A model generated the notes under the pieces. It was not told the DNA's origin. It saw nothing but the letters and a program-made list of their open reading frames with translations, and ran no database searches. From assembly GCA_963779845.1 (NCBI GenBank), contig CAVZZV010000005.1, positions 1,426,001 through 1,490,000 of the forward strand: 64,000 bases of DNA, in the 5' to 3' direction. The translations under genes and the position numbers were made by a program. The stretch is from CAVZZV01 sp963779845 (lineage in GTDB: Bacteria; Bacteroidota; Bacteroidia; Bacteroidales; GCA-2748055). Below are positions 52,772-61,714 of this stretch, one piece after another. Numbering within the stretch: the stretch's first letter is position 1; each line of letters starts with the position of its first letter.

Positions 52772-53962
52772 TTATTTACTTAACCAGACTTCCGGATTGA
52801 CCGGTTCGGTGTTCTTCCAAACTTCAAAATGCACTTTGCTTAAATTATCTTCATTGGTATATACTTTTCCAAGAATCTCCTTTGTTTTGACCACATCCCC
52901 GGCCTTAACCCGCACATCAATAAGGTTTTGGTATACTGTGCGGTAATCCCCATGTTTGATAATCACCGTATAATTCGCTCCCAAAATGGCAATTACGCGG
53001 GTTACCTCCCCGTCAAATGCACTCCGAACATAAGCCCCGTCTGAGGTAGAAATATCGATCCCGTTGCTGGGAATCTTGATACCCCGTAAAACCGGGTGAT
53101 CGTGTTCCCCAAAGCGACCGGTAATGATTCCTGTTTCAGTAGGCCACGGTAATCTTCCCTTATTTAAAACAAATTTGTCGCTAATAAGTTTTTCGGCGGG
53201 TGTTAACCGCTCTGTTCTTTTCTCGTTACTGGCCTTTTTGGCTTCAGCTGCAATCAATCTTCTAATTTCAAGTTCTATTTTTCGCTCAACCTCCTCCATC
53301 TTACGCAGTTCTGCCATTAGTTTATTTTCCTGCTTTTTAAGTTCTCTCAGAGTTCTGTCCCTGGCTTCCTTATCACTTTCCAGATTCTTACGCTCTTGCC
53401 CAAGATTTTTAACCGAGAGCAAACGCTCTTTCATCTGAGTAATGAGTCTCTCTTTTTTCATTTGCAAAGAGTCGTTTAAACTGTTTATGGAGGCAATTGA
53501 TCCGCGCCGGTAATCATTAAGGTACCGGATATATTTAAATCTTTGGTAGGCCTGGTTTATATCGTCTGAGGAAAGAATATACATCCATAAAAAATCGTTT
53601 TCGATATTACGGTAACTGTTTTTTATAATCCGCGCATAATCTGATTTGAGATCAGCAATTTCCTTTTCATTACGATCAATGGCATTAGTTGTTTTCGCAA
53701 TATCCTCTTCCAGGTTTTGTATTTCCTTTTCATAATTTTGTATCAACGCTTCCCTGGACTTGATCGCTTCATTAAGCAGATTAATCCTTGCCAGGGAGGA
53801 TGCCTTCTGAGAACTGGTTTTCTCAAGGAGGGTTCTGGTATATTCAATTTTATTTTTGTTTTCAGTCTTCTCCTTTTCAAGGCTATTTTTGTTTTGGGAG
53901 AAAACAAAGGAGGGGCATAAAATAAATAATAAAGAGACTAAAATTTTAGAATAGCTTTTCAA
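52772..53962 (-). CDS. EnvC-like murein hydrolase activator (degenerate LytM)
   Basis: A secreted 396-residue protein: signal peptide (about 1-22), a long coiled-coil (about 25-250, Lys/Glu-rich), and a C-terminal LytM/M23 fold (about 275-395). The zinc motif is altered: the HxxxD position reads SNGIDIST (Asn for His) and the HxH position reads KVHFEV (Lys for the first His). It is thus likely an activator of amidases, like E. coli EnvC, not an endopeptidase. The best-fitting start is a TTG overlapping the DUF4292 gene by 17 bases; no ATG fits the signal peptide. Confidence 0.85.
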   Translation of the reverse strand: MKSYSKILVSLLFILCPSFVFSQNKNSLEKEKTENKNKIEYTRTLLEKTSSQKASSLARINLLNEAIKSREALIQNYEKEIQNLEEDIAKTTNAIDRNEKEIADLKSDYARIIKNSYRNIENDFLWMYILSSDDINQAYQRFKYIRYLNDYRRGSIASINSLNDSLQMKKERLITQMKERLLSVKNLGQERKNLESDKEARDRTLRELKKQENKLMAELRKMEEVERKIELEIRRLIAAEAKKASNEKRTERLTPAEKLISDKFVLNKGRLPWPTETGIITGRFGEHDHPVLRGIKIPSNGIDISTSDGAYVRSAFDGEVTRVIAILGANYTVIIKHGDYRTVYQNLIDVRVKAGDVVKTKEILGKVYTNEDNLSKVHFEVWKNTEPVNPEVWLSK

Positions 53963-54722
53963 GTTTTTTATAGTTTTTTCCGATTACAAAATCAGTTTTG
54001 CCATATTCTTTATTTTCAATTTTCTTTAGCTCCACATCAATCTGCACAGCATACTTTCTCAATGAAAGTTCGGCAAGTATAGCATTTAGCTCTCCATTGG
54101 TCCGGTCCAGGTCAAACCCACCTTCCAATTTTCCTAACTGGTCCGAAATAACAAATCTTTGCAATTTCACATTGTCCAAATCATAGAAAAGTTCAATAGC
54201 ACCACTATTATCCTTGATACTATTCACAATTGAAGTATTTGTCCTTTGGAAACTTTTAATAAATTCTCTCGAATTCATAGTTGGTGGGATAAGAAATCCA
54301 CTGTACATAAAATTTTGCAACCTTTCCAATTCCAGGGAAATCAGGGGCAGGTCCCGGAGCTTTTCAAGAGATTCAAAATAATATTGTTGATTAAGCCGGT
54401 TAATATATTTTATTGAATCCGTCGTAAGCATTGCGCGCAGTATTTCAAAGCCAAGGAACTTAACGTTAATAAATATAAAATTACCCCTGTCGAGATAAAC
54501 TGTCATTTTACCTTTATAGCTGTCTCCATCGTCAATTTTAACATCAATTCGGTCAATCAACAGATGCTGTGGATAAGACCTGATGTTAATCCGGCCCAAC
54601 ACAGTTTCCCTGAAATTTCTTTCTGCTGAACCTGTCCTGCCAATTTTTTCAATGCTTTTACATCCACTTAAAATAGTGGCGATCAAAAAAAGAAGAAGAG
54701 GAAAATATTTAATACGCCTCAT
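53946..54722 (-). CDS. DUF4292 lipoprotein
   Basis: A 258-residue lipoprotein (signal ending TILSGCKS, lipid Cys about residue 21) of the Bacteroidota family DUF4292. A beta-rich fold resembles LolA/LolB-type lipid-binding half-barrels (GKMTVYLDRGNFIFINVKFLG), but this similarity is only suggestive. It lies between the TPR gene (4-base overlap) and the EnvC-like gene (17-base overlap), a conserved arrangement in Bacteroidota that points to an envelope role. Confidence 0.85.
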   Translation of the reverse strand: MRRIKYFPLLLFLIATILSGCKSIEKIGRTGSAERNFRETVLGRINIRSYPQHLLIDRIDVKIDDGDSYKGKMTVYLDRGNFIFINVKFLGFEILRAMLTTDSIKYINRLNQQYYFESLEKLRDLPLISLELERLQNFMYSGFLIPPTMNSREFIKSFQRTNTSIVNSIKDNSGAIELFYDLDNVKLQRFVISDQLGKLEGGFDLDRTNGELNAILAELSLRKYAVQIDVELKKIENKEYGKTDFVIGKNYKKLEKLF

Positions 54723-56386
54723 AAGTCATTTAAAATTTCATTTAAGTCGGAATTCTTATATCCCGCATCCCTTGCTTTAGAATAGTAATTCCTGGCTATT
54801 TCATATTCTCCGAGGCTCCTCATGATTTCAGCATAGTGAAAAAGTACATCAGGATCATCTATTTTGCCCGCATGAATAATCTTTTCCATAAATTTACGGG
54901 CCTCAGAAGCATTTCCATTCACAAACAATACCCAGGCATAAGTATCGAGGTAGGTAGCATTTTGAGGTTCTGAATTGATTGTTATCTGACTCATTTTCAA
55001 TGCTTTGGATAGTTGTTCATTCGCCAGGGCAAGATAATAGCTATAGTTATTCAATATAGCCAGATTATCCGGGTCAAGTAGCAAAACAGTATCGAATATT
55101 CTAAAGGCCGAATCAGTCATCCCGAGCTTATAGCTAGCTTCAGCCATAAAAGTAAGAAACTGAATCTTTACGGGTAATTGCAGGGTATCCGTATAAGCAC
55201 CGGAAAGAGTTTCAAGGGAAGCTTCGTACTGGCCCATCTGATACTGGCCTATCCCAAGAAACATGGGTATTTCTTTCTTATTCGGGAAAAACTTCAGCGC
55301 CTCATTACTATATTTAATCAGATCATCGTATTTAAGCAAAATGCTGGCATCCACCAATATCCTTTGCCAAAACATAAAATTATCCTGTCTGACCTCCACA
55401 ATATCTTTTAGAATTTCATAGGCTTGCGGTAATAACGAATTCTTGTAATAATAATCATAGGCAAGCAGCTTTACATCCACATTCTCCGGGTAGGTCTCTA
55501 ATAACTGATCTACCAATTTTCGGGTTGATTTAGCAGAATCTACCCCAAAGTCTTTATCGTTTAAAATGAACATCAACGTTGAAATTTTCTTTTCCACTGG
55601 AATTTCGTCCAGGAGAAAAGCCGTGGATAGAAAGCTGACAGCATGCGTCAAATCCTTCTGCTCCAGGTAATAATCGGCGAGATTAGAAATTGCAAAAATA
55701 TTGGTGGAATCCAATCCATACGCTTTTAAGTAGGACTGAATGGAAGCATCCCTGTTTCCGGACTCATTTAGGAATTCCCCCTTGATTAAGTGGTATTCAG
55801 GAGTCTCAGGGAATAATGCAATTAATTCATCAATAATCGCAATACCACTTTCAACATTCCCCGTTAGTTTGAAAATCTCTAATTTTTTTAAAACAATTTT
55901 CTCGGAAAAACCATTTCTATCCAGATCATTAAGAATTTTCAGTGCCTCCTTATACTTTTTCAGGCTAATATAGTTTTCAGCAATTAAAAATCTTATTTTC
56001 AGATCGTGGTGGCTGTGATAATACCTCTCCAGGACCCTTCGCGCCTCTTTATATCTACCTGATTGCCGGAGCATCTGATTATACGCAGTTACATACCACA
56101 CATTTTCCCTGTTAAGGCTATATGCTTTTTCCAAGTGTAAACAAGAGAGGGAATCCTTCTGGAAAGCAGCGTAAATGGAGCCTAGCTCGTAATGGGCGAT
56201 ACCAGAACCGGGATTGACTTCAATGCACTTTTCGTATAACTTAATCGCTTCGTTCACATTCCCAATCATTTTCTGCCTTGAAGCTTCGATAAGAGCATAT
56301 TCATAATTATAATTCTCCCCCCCCTGGCAGTATAACCCCATTGAAGTCAATAATAATATGAAAAGGGCAATAAAATATTTCTTCAT
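54719..56386 (-). CDS. Tetratricopeptide-repeat protein
   Basis: A secreted or periplasmic 555-residue protein with a signal peptide (MKKYFIALFILLLTSMGLYC) followed by many TPR units, e.g. NEAIKLYEKCIEVNPGSGIAHYELG and the later YKLGMTDSAFRIFDTVLLLDPDN. It is the usual partner of the DUF4292 and EnvC genes. The start could also be the ATG at 56395 (one base after the dut stop codon). It overlaps the DUF4292 gene by 4 bases. Confidence 0.85.
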   Translation of the reverse strand: MKKYFIALFILLLTSMGLYCQGGENYNYEYALIEASRQKMIGNVNEAIKLYEKCIEVNPGSGIAHYELGSIYAAFQKDSLSCLHLEKAYSLNRENVWYVTAYNQMLRQSGRYKEARRVLERYYHSHHDLKIRFLIAENYISLKKYKEALKILNDLDRNGFSEKIVLKKLEIFKLTGNVESGIAIIDELIALFPETPEYHLIKGEFLNESGNRDASIQSYLKAYGLDSTNIFAISNLADYYLEQKDLTHAVSFLSTAFLLDEIPVEKKISTLMFILNDKDFGVDSAKSTRKLVDQLLETYPENVDVKLLAYDYYYKNSLLPQAYEILKDIVEVRQDNFMFWQRILVDASILLKYDDLIKYSNEALKFFPNKKEIPMFLGIGQYQMGQYEASLETLSGAYTDTLQLPVKIQFLTFMAEASYKLGMTDSAFRIFDTVLLLDPDNLAILNNYSYYLALANEQLSKALKMSQITINSEPQNATYLDTYAWVLFVNGNASEARKFMEKIIHAGKIDDPDVLFHYAEIMRSLGEYEIARNYYSKARDAGYKNSDLNEILNDL

Positions 56387-56396
56387 TTGAATCATT

Positions 56397-56831
56397 CTAT
56401 GATTTCCCCGTATGACCAAAGCCCCCAATTCCCCTTTTGCTTTGGTTCAGATCCGGTACTTCTGTCCACATAACCTGTTCATGCTTATGGATAACCATCT
56501 GACATATTCTTTCCCCATTTTTAATAACAAATTCCTCGTGTGAAAGATTTACCAGAATAACTTTAATCTCGCCGCGATAGTCGCTGTCAATAGTTCCAGG
56601 CGAATTAAGAACGGTAATTCCATGTTTGACGGCCAGTCCGCTCCGGGGTCGGATTTGAGCCTCATATCCAACGGGCAATTCGATGAATAGTCCGGTAGGC
56701 ACGAGATACCTGTCAAGTGGCTTAAGCACAATATCTTCCCCGATACAAGACCTTAGATCCATACCAGCGCTATATTCAGTGCTATAAGCTGGCAGGTCGT
56801 GATTTGATTTATTTACAATTTTAACTTTCAT
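56397..56831 (-). CDS. dut: dUTP diphosphatase
   Basis: Trimeric dUTPase, 144 residues, that removes dUTP to keep uracil out of DNA. Five motifs are present: AGMDLRS, PRSGLAVKHG, GTIDSDYRGE, GERICQMV and the C-terminal RGIGGFGHTG P-loop-like tail. It sits 22 bases after the flippase gene in the long minus-strand operon. Confidence 0.96.
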   Translation of the reverse strand: MKVKIVNKSNHDLPAYSTEYSAGMDLRSCIGEDIVLKPLDRYLVPTGLFIELPVGYEAQIRPRSGLAVKHGITVLNSPGTIDSDYRGEIKVILVNLSHEEFVIKNGERICQMVIHKHEQVMWTEVPDLNQSKRGIGGFGHTGKS

Positions 56832-56853
56832 TTTTACACTTTATCTACAGAAA

Positions 56854-58323
56854 TTATGACTTGATAAGACTCTTCAGCTTCCCTCTTTCATTAAGGTAAA
56901 AAAACATAACAAATGCGAGTAAAGATAAACCCTTCGCTCCATATTCAAAAATCCGTGATGAAAAACTGATATGGGAGAAAACAAACCATATCAATAAACC
57001 AACGAACATAGTAAAAAAAATATTTCTCAGATTGTATTTAATATCATAAAATTTTTTGCCCAGGAACCAACTTATGATAATCATTACCAAATAGGATATA
57101 AAATGTCCCCAGGCAGAGGCATAATAACCATATACCGGGATGAAAAAATAATTGATAAATATTGTGATAAGCGCCCCTATAATAACGAGATAAGCCCCAT
57201 ATCTGGTAAGGTTTTGCAGCTTATACCAGATACTTTGATTGAAGAATATTCCCATAAACAAGTTTGCCATTAGGACCACAGGAACAATTTGGAGACCTTC
57301 TCTAAAATCCTTACCAATAAATAATTTAAATACATCTATATAAAGCATTACTCCAAGAAATATCACCATGCCGATGAAAATGAAATACTTCATAACATCC
57401 GCATAAATTAGCTTAGCGTTTTGTTCATTCTTTTTTGAGAAGAAGAAAGGTTCAGCGGCGTAGCGAAACATTTGAATGAACAGTGTCATAAGCACTGCGA
57501 GTTTATAATTCGCGCCATAAACGCCCAATTGCTGAAGCGGATGAAGGGCCTCCGGGGTCATATGCCGCAACATAACCCTGTCAATGGCTTCGTTGACGGT
57601 ACCGGCAAGTCCGGCAATCAGAAGAGGAAGGCTATATTTTAATATATCTTTCCATAGTTTAACGTTAAATCTCCCCCGGCGAAAAAACAGTTCCTCAAAT
57701 AATAAAAATGACTTGATGGTTGTGGCAAACAAATTACTCAGCAGCACATAACCCACCCCGAAATTCGGATCATAAATGTTCTGAAGCCATGGGTATTCCA
57801 TATAATGACGTGGACACCAATATAGGAAGAACAGATTAAAACCAATATTTGTCAGCACCTCCACGATCCTGATAAGCGCATATTTTACAGGACGATTATC
57901 CAGACGGATTTTAGCAAAAGGGATGGCCGTAAGGGCATCAATGCCCACGATGAGCACAAGCATGGAAATATAACTGACATTACCGGAATAATCCAGCCCA
58001 TTGGCAATATGCCGGGAAAAAATGAGCGAAACTATAATGAACAAAAAGCTGCTTACATAAATGCTGATAAGACTGGTTTTGTATACACTATCCCTATTTT
58101 CCTTTTTATCAGCAAAGCGAAAAAGACCTGTTTCCAGGCCATAAGTGAGTAAAACCATTAGAAAAACCACATAAGCATACAATTCCGTTATAACCCCATA
58201 TTCAGCCCTCGTAAAAATCCGGGTATAGAATGGCGTGAGCAATAAATAATTCAACAGCCTTGGCAAAACTATGCCCAAGCCATAAACAAGGGTCTGACCT
58301 GCAAGTTGTTTAACGTGGTTCAA
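56854..58323 (-). CDS. Wzx-like polysaccharide flippase
   Basis: A 489-residue integral-membrane protein of the MOP/MATE superfamily with about 14 helices, including the usual flippase N-terminus LVYGLGIVLPRLLNYLLLTPFYTR and segments with conserved Arg/Glu (GLETGLFRFADK). Members translocate lipid-linked oligosaccharides such as O-antigen or exopolysaccharide units. No glycosyltransferases are adjacent. It overlaps the epimerase gene by 4 bases. Confidence 0.88.
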   Translation of the reverse strand: MNHVKQLAGQTLVYGLGIVLPRLLNYLLLTPFYTRIFTRAEYGVITELYAYVVFLMVLLTYGLETGLFRFADKKENRDSVYKTSLISIYVSSFLFIIVSLIFSRHIANGLDYSGNVSYISMLVLIVGIDALTAIPFAKIRLDNRPVKYALIRIVEVLTNIGFNLFFLYWCPRHYMEYPWLQNIYDPNFGVGYVLLSNLFATTIKSFLLFEELFFRRGRFNVKLWKDILKYSLPLLIAGLAGTVNEAIDRVMLRHMTPEALHPLQQLGVYGANYKLAVLMTLFIQMFRYAAEPFFFSKKNEQNAKLIYADVMKYFIFIGMVIFLGVMLYIDVFKLFIGKDFREGLQIVPVVLMANLFMGIFFNQSIWYKLQNLTRYGAYLVIIGALITIFINYFFIPVYGYYASAWGHFISYLVMIIISWFLGKKFYDIKYNLRNIFFTMFVGLLIWFVFSHISFSSRIFEYGAKGLSLLAFVMFFYLNERGKLKSLIKS

Positions 58324-59183
58324 GGGGCTTCAATTAATTGGATACATTGCTCAATAGTTGAAGCTTCGAAATTAAAACTATTTTCTGTTAATACACCCGG
58401 AACAACATTTTGCCCTTCAAGAAATAAGACCGAGGCTTCACCGAGAATGGTTTTTATAAGGACCCTGGGGAGGGGCCATAGCAGAATGGAATGAAGAGAT
58501 TTTTTAAGAAGGGTGGCAAAATGCATAAAGTCGGTTAACTCAGGAGCAGAATAATTAATAACACCAGCAATATCCTTTTCAATGGAGAACTTTATGGCCT
58601 TTAGTAAATCCTGGATATAGATAAAAGGGAAGCTTTGATCACCCTTTCCAAAATAACCGCCCAGGTTGAATTTTGTAAGAGCTCTCATAATCCTGTAAGC
58701 GCCTCCCTCTTTGCCAAGCACAATGCCAAAACGCATTAAAGTAAGACTTACACCATACGCTTCAACTTTCCTGGCCTCGTGTTCCCAATCCCGGATAAGT
58801 CCGGAAAGGAAATTATCAGCAAAGGCTTCAGAATTTTCATCGACCCTTCTATCGGCCTGATATATACCCACTGCTGATGCATTCAACAATTTTGAAGGCC
58901 TATGTTCACACAAGGCAAGAGCATCAACGATTTTACGAGTGGTAAGAATCCTGCTTCGGATCATTTTTTTCTTTGCCCTTTTTGTCCATAAAGTAAAGAT
59001 TGTTGAGCCGGCAAGGTTAATCACGATATCGTACTGTTCAAATTCCCTGGCAAGTTCTTCCGGAGGTATGTTATAAAGTACTGCTGAAGAGATAGTCTTT
59101 ATTTCATATTCTTTCAGGGACTGAAGTAAGTGAGATCCGATAAAGCCGGTACTACCAAAAAGAATGAGCTTTCTTGTCCTCAT
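58320..59183 (-). CDS. TIGR01777-type NAD-dependent epimerase/oxidoreductase
   Basis: Extended short-chain dehydrogenase-like protein of 287 residues: N-terminal LILFGSTGFIGSHLLQSL (NAD(P)-binding), NLAGSTIF, the Tyr-containing SAVGIYQAD, and RFGIVLGKEGGA. These are signature features of the TIGR01777 (YfcH-like) family; the classical SDR YxxxK is not retained. The C-terminal DUF1731-like part follows. Function not established. It is the first gene of the flippase-dut-TPR operon. Confidence 0.85.
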   Translation of the reverse strand: MRTRKLILFGSTGFIGSHLLQSLKEYEIKTISSAVLYNIPPEELAREFEQYDIVINLAGSTIFTLWTKRAKKKMIRSRILTTRKIVDALALCEHRPSKLLNASAVGIYQADRRVDENSEAFADNFLSGLIRDWEHEARKVEAYGVSLTLMRFGIVLGKEGGAYRIMRALTKFNLGGYFGKGDQSFPFIYIQDLLKAIKFSIEKDIAGVINYSAPELTDFMHFATLLKKSLHSILLWPLPRVLIKTILGEASVLFLEGQNVVPGVLTENSFNFEASTIEQCIQLIEAP

Positions 59184-59492
59184 ATAAAACCATTTTAACG
59201 CAATGACAGAATCAACCTATATTGAATTATTAATGACTGTTCATGTTTGCAAAAAGTGTGGTTTTCATTATTCAAATTAACAGTGAAGGATCGATAACCA
59301 TCCTATAGGCTTTACTTAATTGTGGCTTCACAAAAGTAAAAAGAACAAGTGAAGAACCAAAGATACAGAAGGATTGTACCTTGAACTTATCCAGAGACCT
59401 GTAGAAACTGAAAATATAACAGTATTCTGAAATATATTTAATATTTTTGTTGGTGAAGGAAAAGCCAAAAACAATCTGATTGAGGATTTTAT
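59184..59492. other. 309-base divergent intergenic region
   Basis: Lies between the minus-strand epimerase operon and the plus-strand cyclophilin gene. It is AT-rich with no ORF of note. The only element I can point to is TATTTTTG at 59442-59449. Confidence 0.5.
59442..59449 (+). promoter_or_regulatory. Candidate -7 box for the cyclophilin gene
   Basis: TATTTTTG fits TAnnTTTG, 43 bases before the ATG. The -33 element is not clear. Confidence 0.35.
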
Positions 59493-60149
59493 ATGAAAGT
59501 AAGAGTTACATGGTTGCTTGTTGCGGGATTATTATTGGTCACAATGGTGAATGCTCAGGTAAAGGAGGGGTATAGGGTAAATTTAGATACAAATTTTGGC
59601 CGGATTGTTATAAAATTATATGATGAAACACCCATACACCGGGATAATTTTATTAAGTTGGTAAGAAGCGGCTACTATGATAGTTGTCTTTTTCACAGGG
59701 TGATCAATCATTTCATGGTCCAGGGGGGGGATCCGAATTCCCGAAATTCAGTGAAAGGGGAAATGCTGGGATTAGGTGGCCCTGGATACACTTTACCTGC
59801 GGAGATAAACAAAAAATTTTATCACAAAAAAGGGGCTTTGGCAGCCGCAAGGAAAGGAGATGCGGTCAACCCTCTCAAGGAATCTTCCGGTTCACAATTT
59901 TACATAGTTCAAGGCCAGGTATATACCCAGGCACAAATTGATGCTTTCATTTCGATGGGAAAACAGATGACAGAAACACAAAAAAAAGATTACATGACTA
60001 TTGGGGGAACTCCACACCTTGATGGGGAATATACTGTCTTTGGCGAGGTAGTTGAAGGCTTCCAGGTCTTGGACAAAATCGCTTCCCTCCCGGTGGATGC
60101 CTATAACCGTCCTCTGGTGGATGTATGGTATACCATGTCCATCCAATAA
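59493..60149 (+). CDS. Cyclophilin-type peptidyl-prolyl isomerase, exported
   Basis: A 218-residue PpiA/PpiB-type isomerase with signal peptide (about 1-21), so likely periplasmic. Cyclophilin core motifs are visible: LYDETPIHRDNFIKL, FHRVINHFMVQGGDP (active-site Arg and Phe/Met), ESSGSQFYIVQG, and HLDGEYTVFGEVVEG. A typical Bacteroidota insertion lies between the last two (about 155-175). It is followed by pheS on the same strand. Confidence 0.92.
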   Translation: MKVRVTWLLVAGLLLVTMVNAQVKEGYRVNLDTNFGRIVIKLYDETPIHRDNFIKLVRSGYYDSCLFHRVINHFMVQGGDPNSRNSVKGEMLGLGGPGYTLPAEINKKFYHKKGALAAARKGDAVNPLKESSGSQFYIVQGQVYTQAQIDAFISMGKQMTETQKKDYMTIGGTPHLDGEYTVFGEVVEGFQVLDKIASLPVDAYNRPLVDVWYTMSIQ

Positions 60150-60175
60150 AATTTCGAAGACAAAATATCGAGCAA

Positions 60176-61201
60176 ATGCAACAGAAAATAGATAGATTAT
60201 TCAAAGAAGTTGAGGGATTTTCTACCCGCAACCTAAAGGAACTGGAAGAATTCCGCATCAAACACCTTAGTAAAAAGGGTTCATTATCGAAACTTTTCGA
60301 TGATTTCCGGACCATTCCGCCTGACCAAAAAAAGGATGTCGGTCAAAATTTGAATACTCTTAAAAATTTTATTCAGGAAAAAATAAACAACCTTAAAGAA
60401 AGTTTAGCCCCTGAAGTCTCGGCAATTGACGGCCGCAAGGATCTCACACTTCCCGGTTATCCACTGGAAACCGGATCGAGACATCCTATATCACTGGTCA
60501 GGAAAGAGATTATCTCTATATTCACAAGGATCGGGTTTACGATTTCAGAAGGTCCTGAAATTGAAGATGACTGGCATGTTTTTTCAGCACTAAATTTTCC
60601 ACCCGAGCATCCGGCCAGGGACATGCAGGATACATTTTTCATTGAGAAGGATCCGGATATCCTTCTGAGGACCCACACCTCCTCGGTCCAGGTAAGGGTA
60701 ATGGAAAATTCCAGCCCTCCCATCCGAACCATCAGTCCGGGAAGGGTCTTCCGCAATGAAGCCATTTCAGCCAGGGCACACTGTATTTTCCATCAGATCG
60801 AAGGCCTGTACATCGATGAAAATGTTTCCTTTGCCGATTTGAAGCAGGTTCTGGTTTATTTTGCCAAAGAATTATTTGGAGAAGAAACAGCTATAAGGCT
60901 GCGACCCTCCTTTTTTCCTTTTACCGAACCTTCGGCTGAAATGGATGTTTCCTGTATCTTGTGTGGAGGCAAAGGGTGCAATGTTTGTAAATATACCGGT
61001 TGGCTTGAAGTCCTTGGTTGCGGAATGGTAGATCCATCCGTCCTTGAATTGAGTAACATTGACAGTACAAAATATACCGGATACGCTTTTGGAATGGGCA
61101 TAGAAAGAATCGCCATGCTCAAATTTCAGATCAGGGACTTAAGACTCTATTTTGAGAACGATATCCGCTTTTTAAGGCAATTTCACGATACGGTCCTCTA
61201 A
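60176..61201 (+). CDS. pheS: Phenylalanyl-tRNA synthetase alpha subunit
   Basis: Catalytic subunit of PheRS, 341 residues from the ATG at 60176 (MQQKIDRL); an earlier non-ATG start inside the cyclophilin gene is less likely. N-terminal coiled-coil (about 1-85), then the class II core: FTISEGPEIEDDWHVFSALNFPPEHPARDMQDTF (motif 2 region), HTSSVQVRVM, GRVFRNEAISARAHCIFHQIEG, and motif 3 GFGMGIERIAML-like (here FGMGIERIAML). A Cys-rich insertion CILCGGKGCNVC is present, as in many bacterial PheS. No pheT is next to it. Confidence 0.97.
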   Translation: MQQKIDRLFKEVEGFSTRNLKELEEFRIKHLSKKGSLSKLFDDFRTIPPDQKKDVGQNLNTLKNFIQEKINNLKESLAPEVSAIDGRKDLTLPGYPLETGSRHPISLVRKEIISIFTRIGFTISEGPEIEDDWHVFSALNFPPEHPARDMQDTFFIEKDPDILLRTHTSSVQVRVMENSSPPIRTISPGRVFRNEAISARAHCIFHQIEGLYIDENVSFADLKQVLVYFAKELFGEETAIRLRPSFFPFTEPSAEMDVSCILCGGKGCNVCKYTGWLEVLGCGMVDPSVLELSNIDSTKYTGYAFGMGIERIAMLKFQIRDLRLYFENDIRFLRQFHDTVL

Positions 61202-61220
61202 GATCAGGAAACCCTGATCT
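61201..61220. repeat. Inverted repeat at the pheS/OsmC convergence
   Basis: AGATCAGG (61201-61208) and CCTGATCT (61213-61220) form an 8-bp stem with a 4-base loop, covering the last base of pheS and the end of the opposing OsmC gene, which stop only 2 bases apart. No T tract on either side. Confidence 0.5.
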
Positions 61221-61617
61221 CGTATTCTAACTCCATTATTTCCTTATACATGGCATAAACCCCACAATATCTTTCCCTGGACAGGTCTACCGCCTTTTGA
61301 ATTTTGTCCATGGGAAGATCCTCTCCTTTGAATTCATATACCAGCTTCATGCTCTTGAATAATTTAGGATGTTCCTCCGTGAGGTCTCCTTCCACCAGGA
61401 TGTTCAGGCTTTCATAGTTAACCCTCATTTTCTGAAGCATAGAAACCACATCCATGCCGGTACAGCCGGCCAGGGCAACCATCATCAAAGGTTTAGGTCT
61501 GGGGCCAAGATTTTTGCCCCCATGTTCAGGAGAGGCGTCAAGATATAGTTTATGACCATTTACATCCGCTTCGAACGACATATCTTTGAGCCAGGAAACA
61601 GAGATTGATTCTTTCAT
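61204..61617 (-). CDS. OsmC-family peroxiredoxin-like protein
   Basis: A 137-residue OsmC/Ohr-superfamily protein, thiol-dependent peroxidase of organic hydroperoxides. The two redox Cys are present in AGCTGMDVVSML and RYCGVYAMY. The first 30 residues and the strand HKLYLDASPEHGGKNLGPRP match the family. It is divergent from the Crp/Fnr regulator, which could control it. Confidence 0.88.
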   Translation of the reverse strand: MKESISVSWLKDMSFEADVNGHKLYLDASPEHGGKNLGPRPKPLMMVALAGCTGMDVVSMLQKMRVNYESLNILVEGDLTEEHPKLFKSMKLVYEFKGEDLPMDKIQKAVDLSRERYCGVYAMYKEIMELEYEIRVS

Positions 61618-61681
61618 GATGATTTAATTATTTATATATTTAACACTTATTGCAAACTTAGGCAATTAAACTAATTTCTGC

Positions 61682-61689
61682 TAATTTTG
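61682..61689 (+). promoter_or_regulatory. Candidate -7 box for the Crp/Fnr gene
   Basis: TAATTTTG fits TAnnTTTG, 25 bases before the ATG, in the 97-base gap shared with the OsmC gene. Confidence 0.4.
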
Positions 61690-61714
61690 TTCTCCTCAAA
61701 ACGCAGTAGTAACC

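Noticed and set aside
54568..54576. Perfect DnaA box TGTGGATAA (TTATCCACA on the minus strand)
   Set aside because: A single copy inside the DUF4292 coding sequence, with no clustered boxes or AT-rich unwinding element, is expected by chance in 64 kb.
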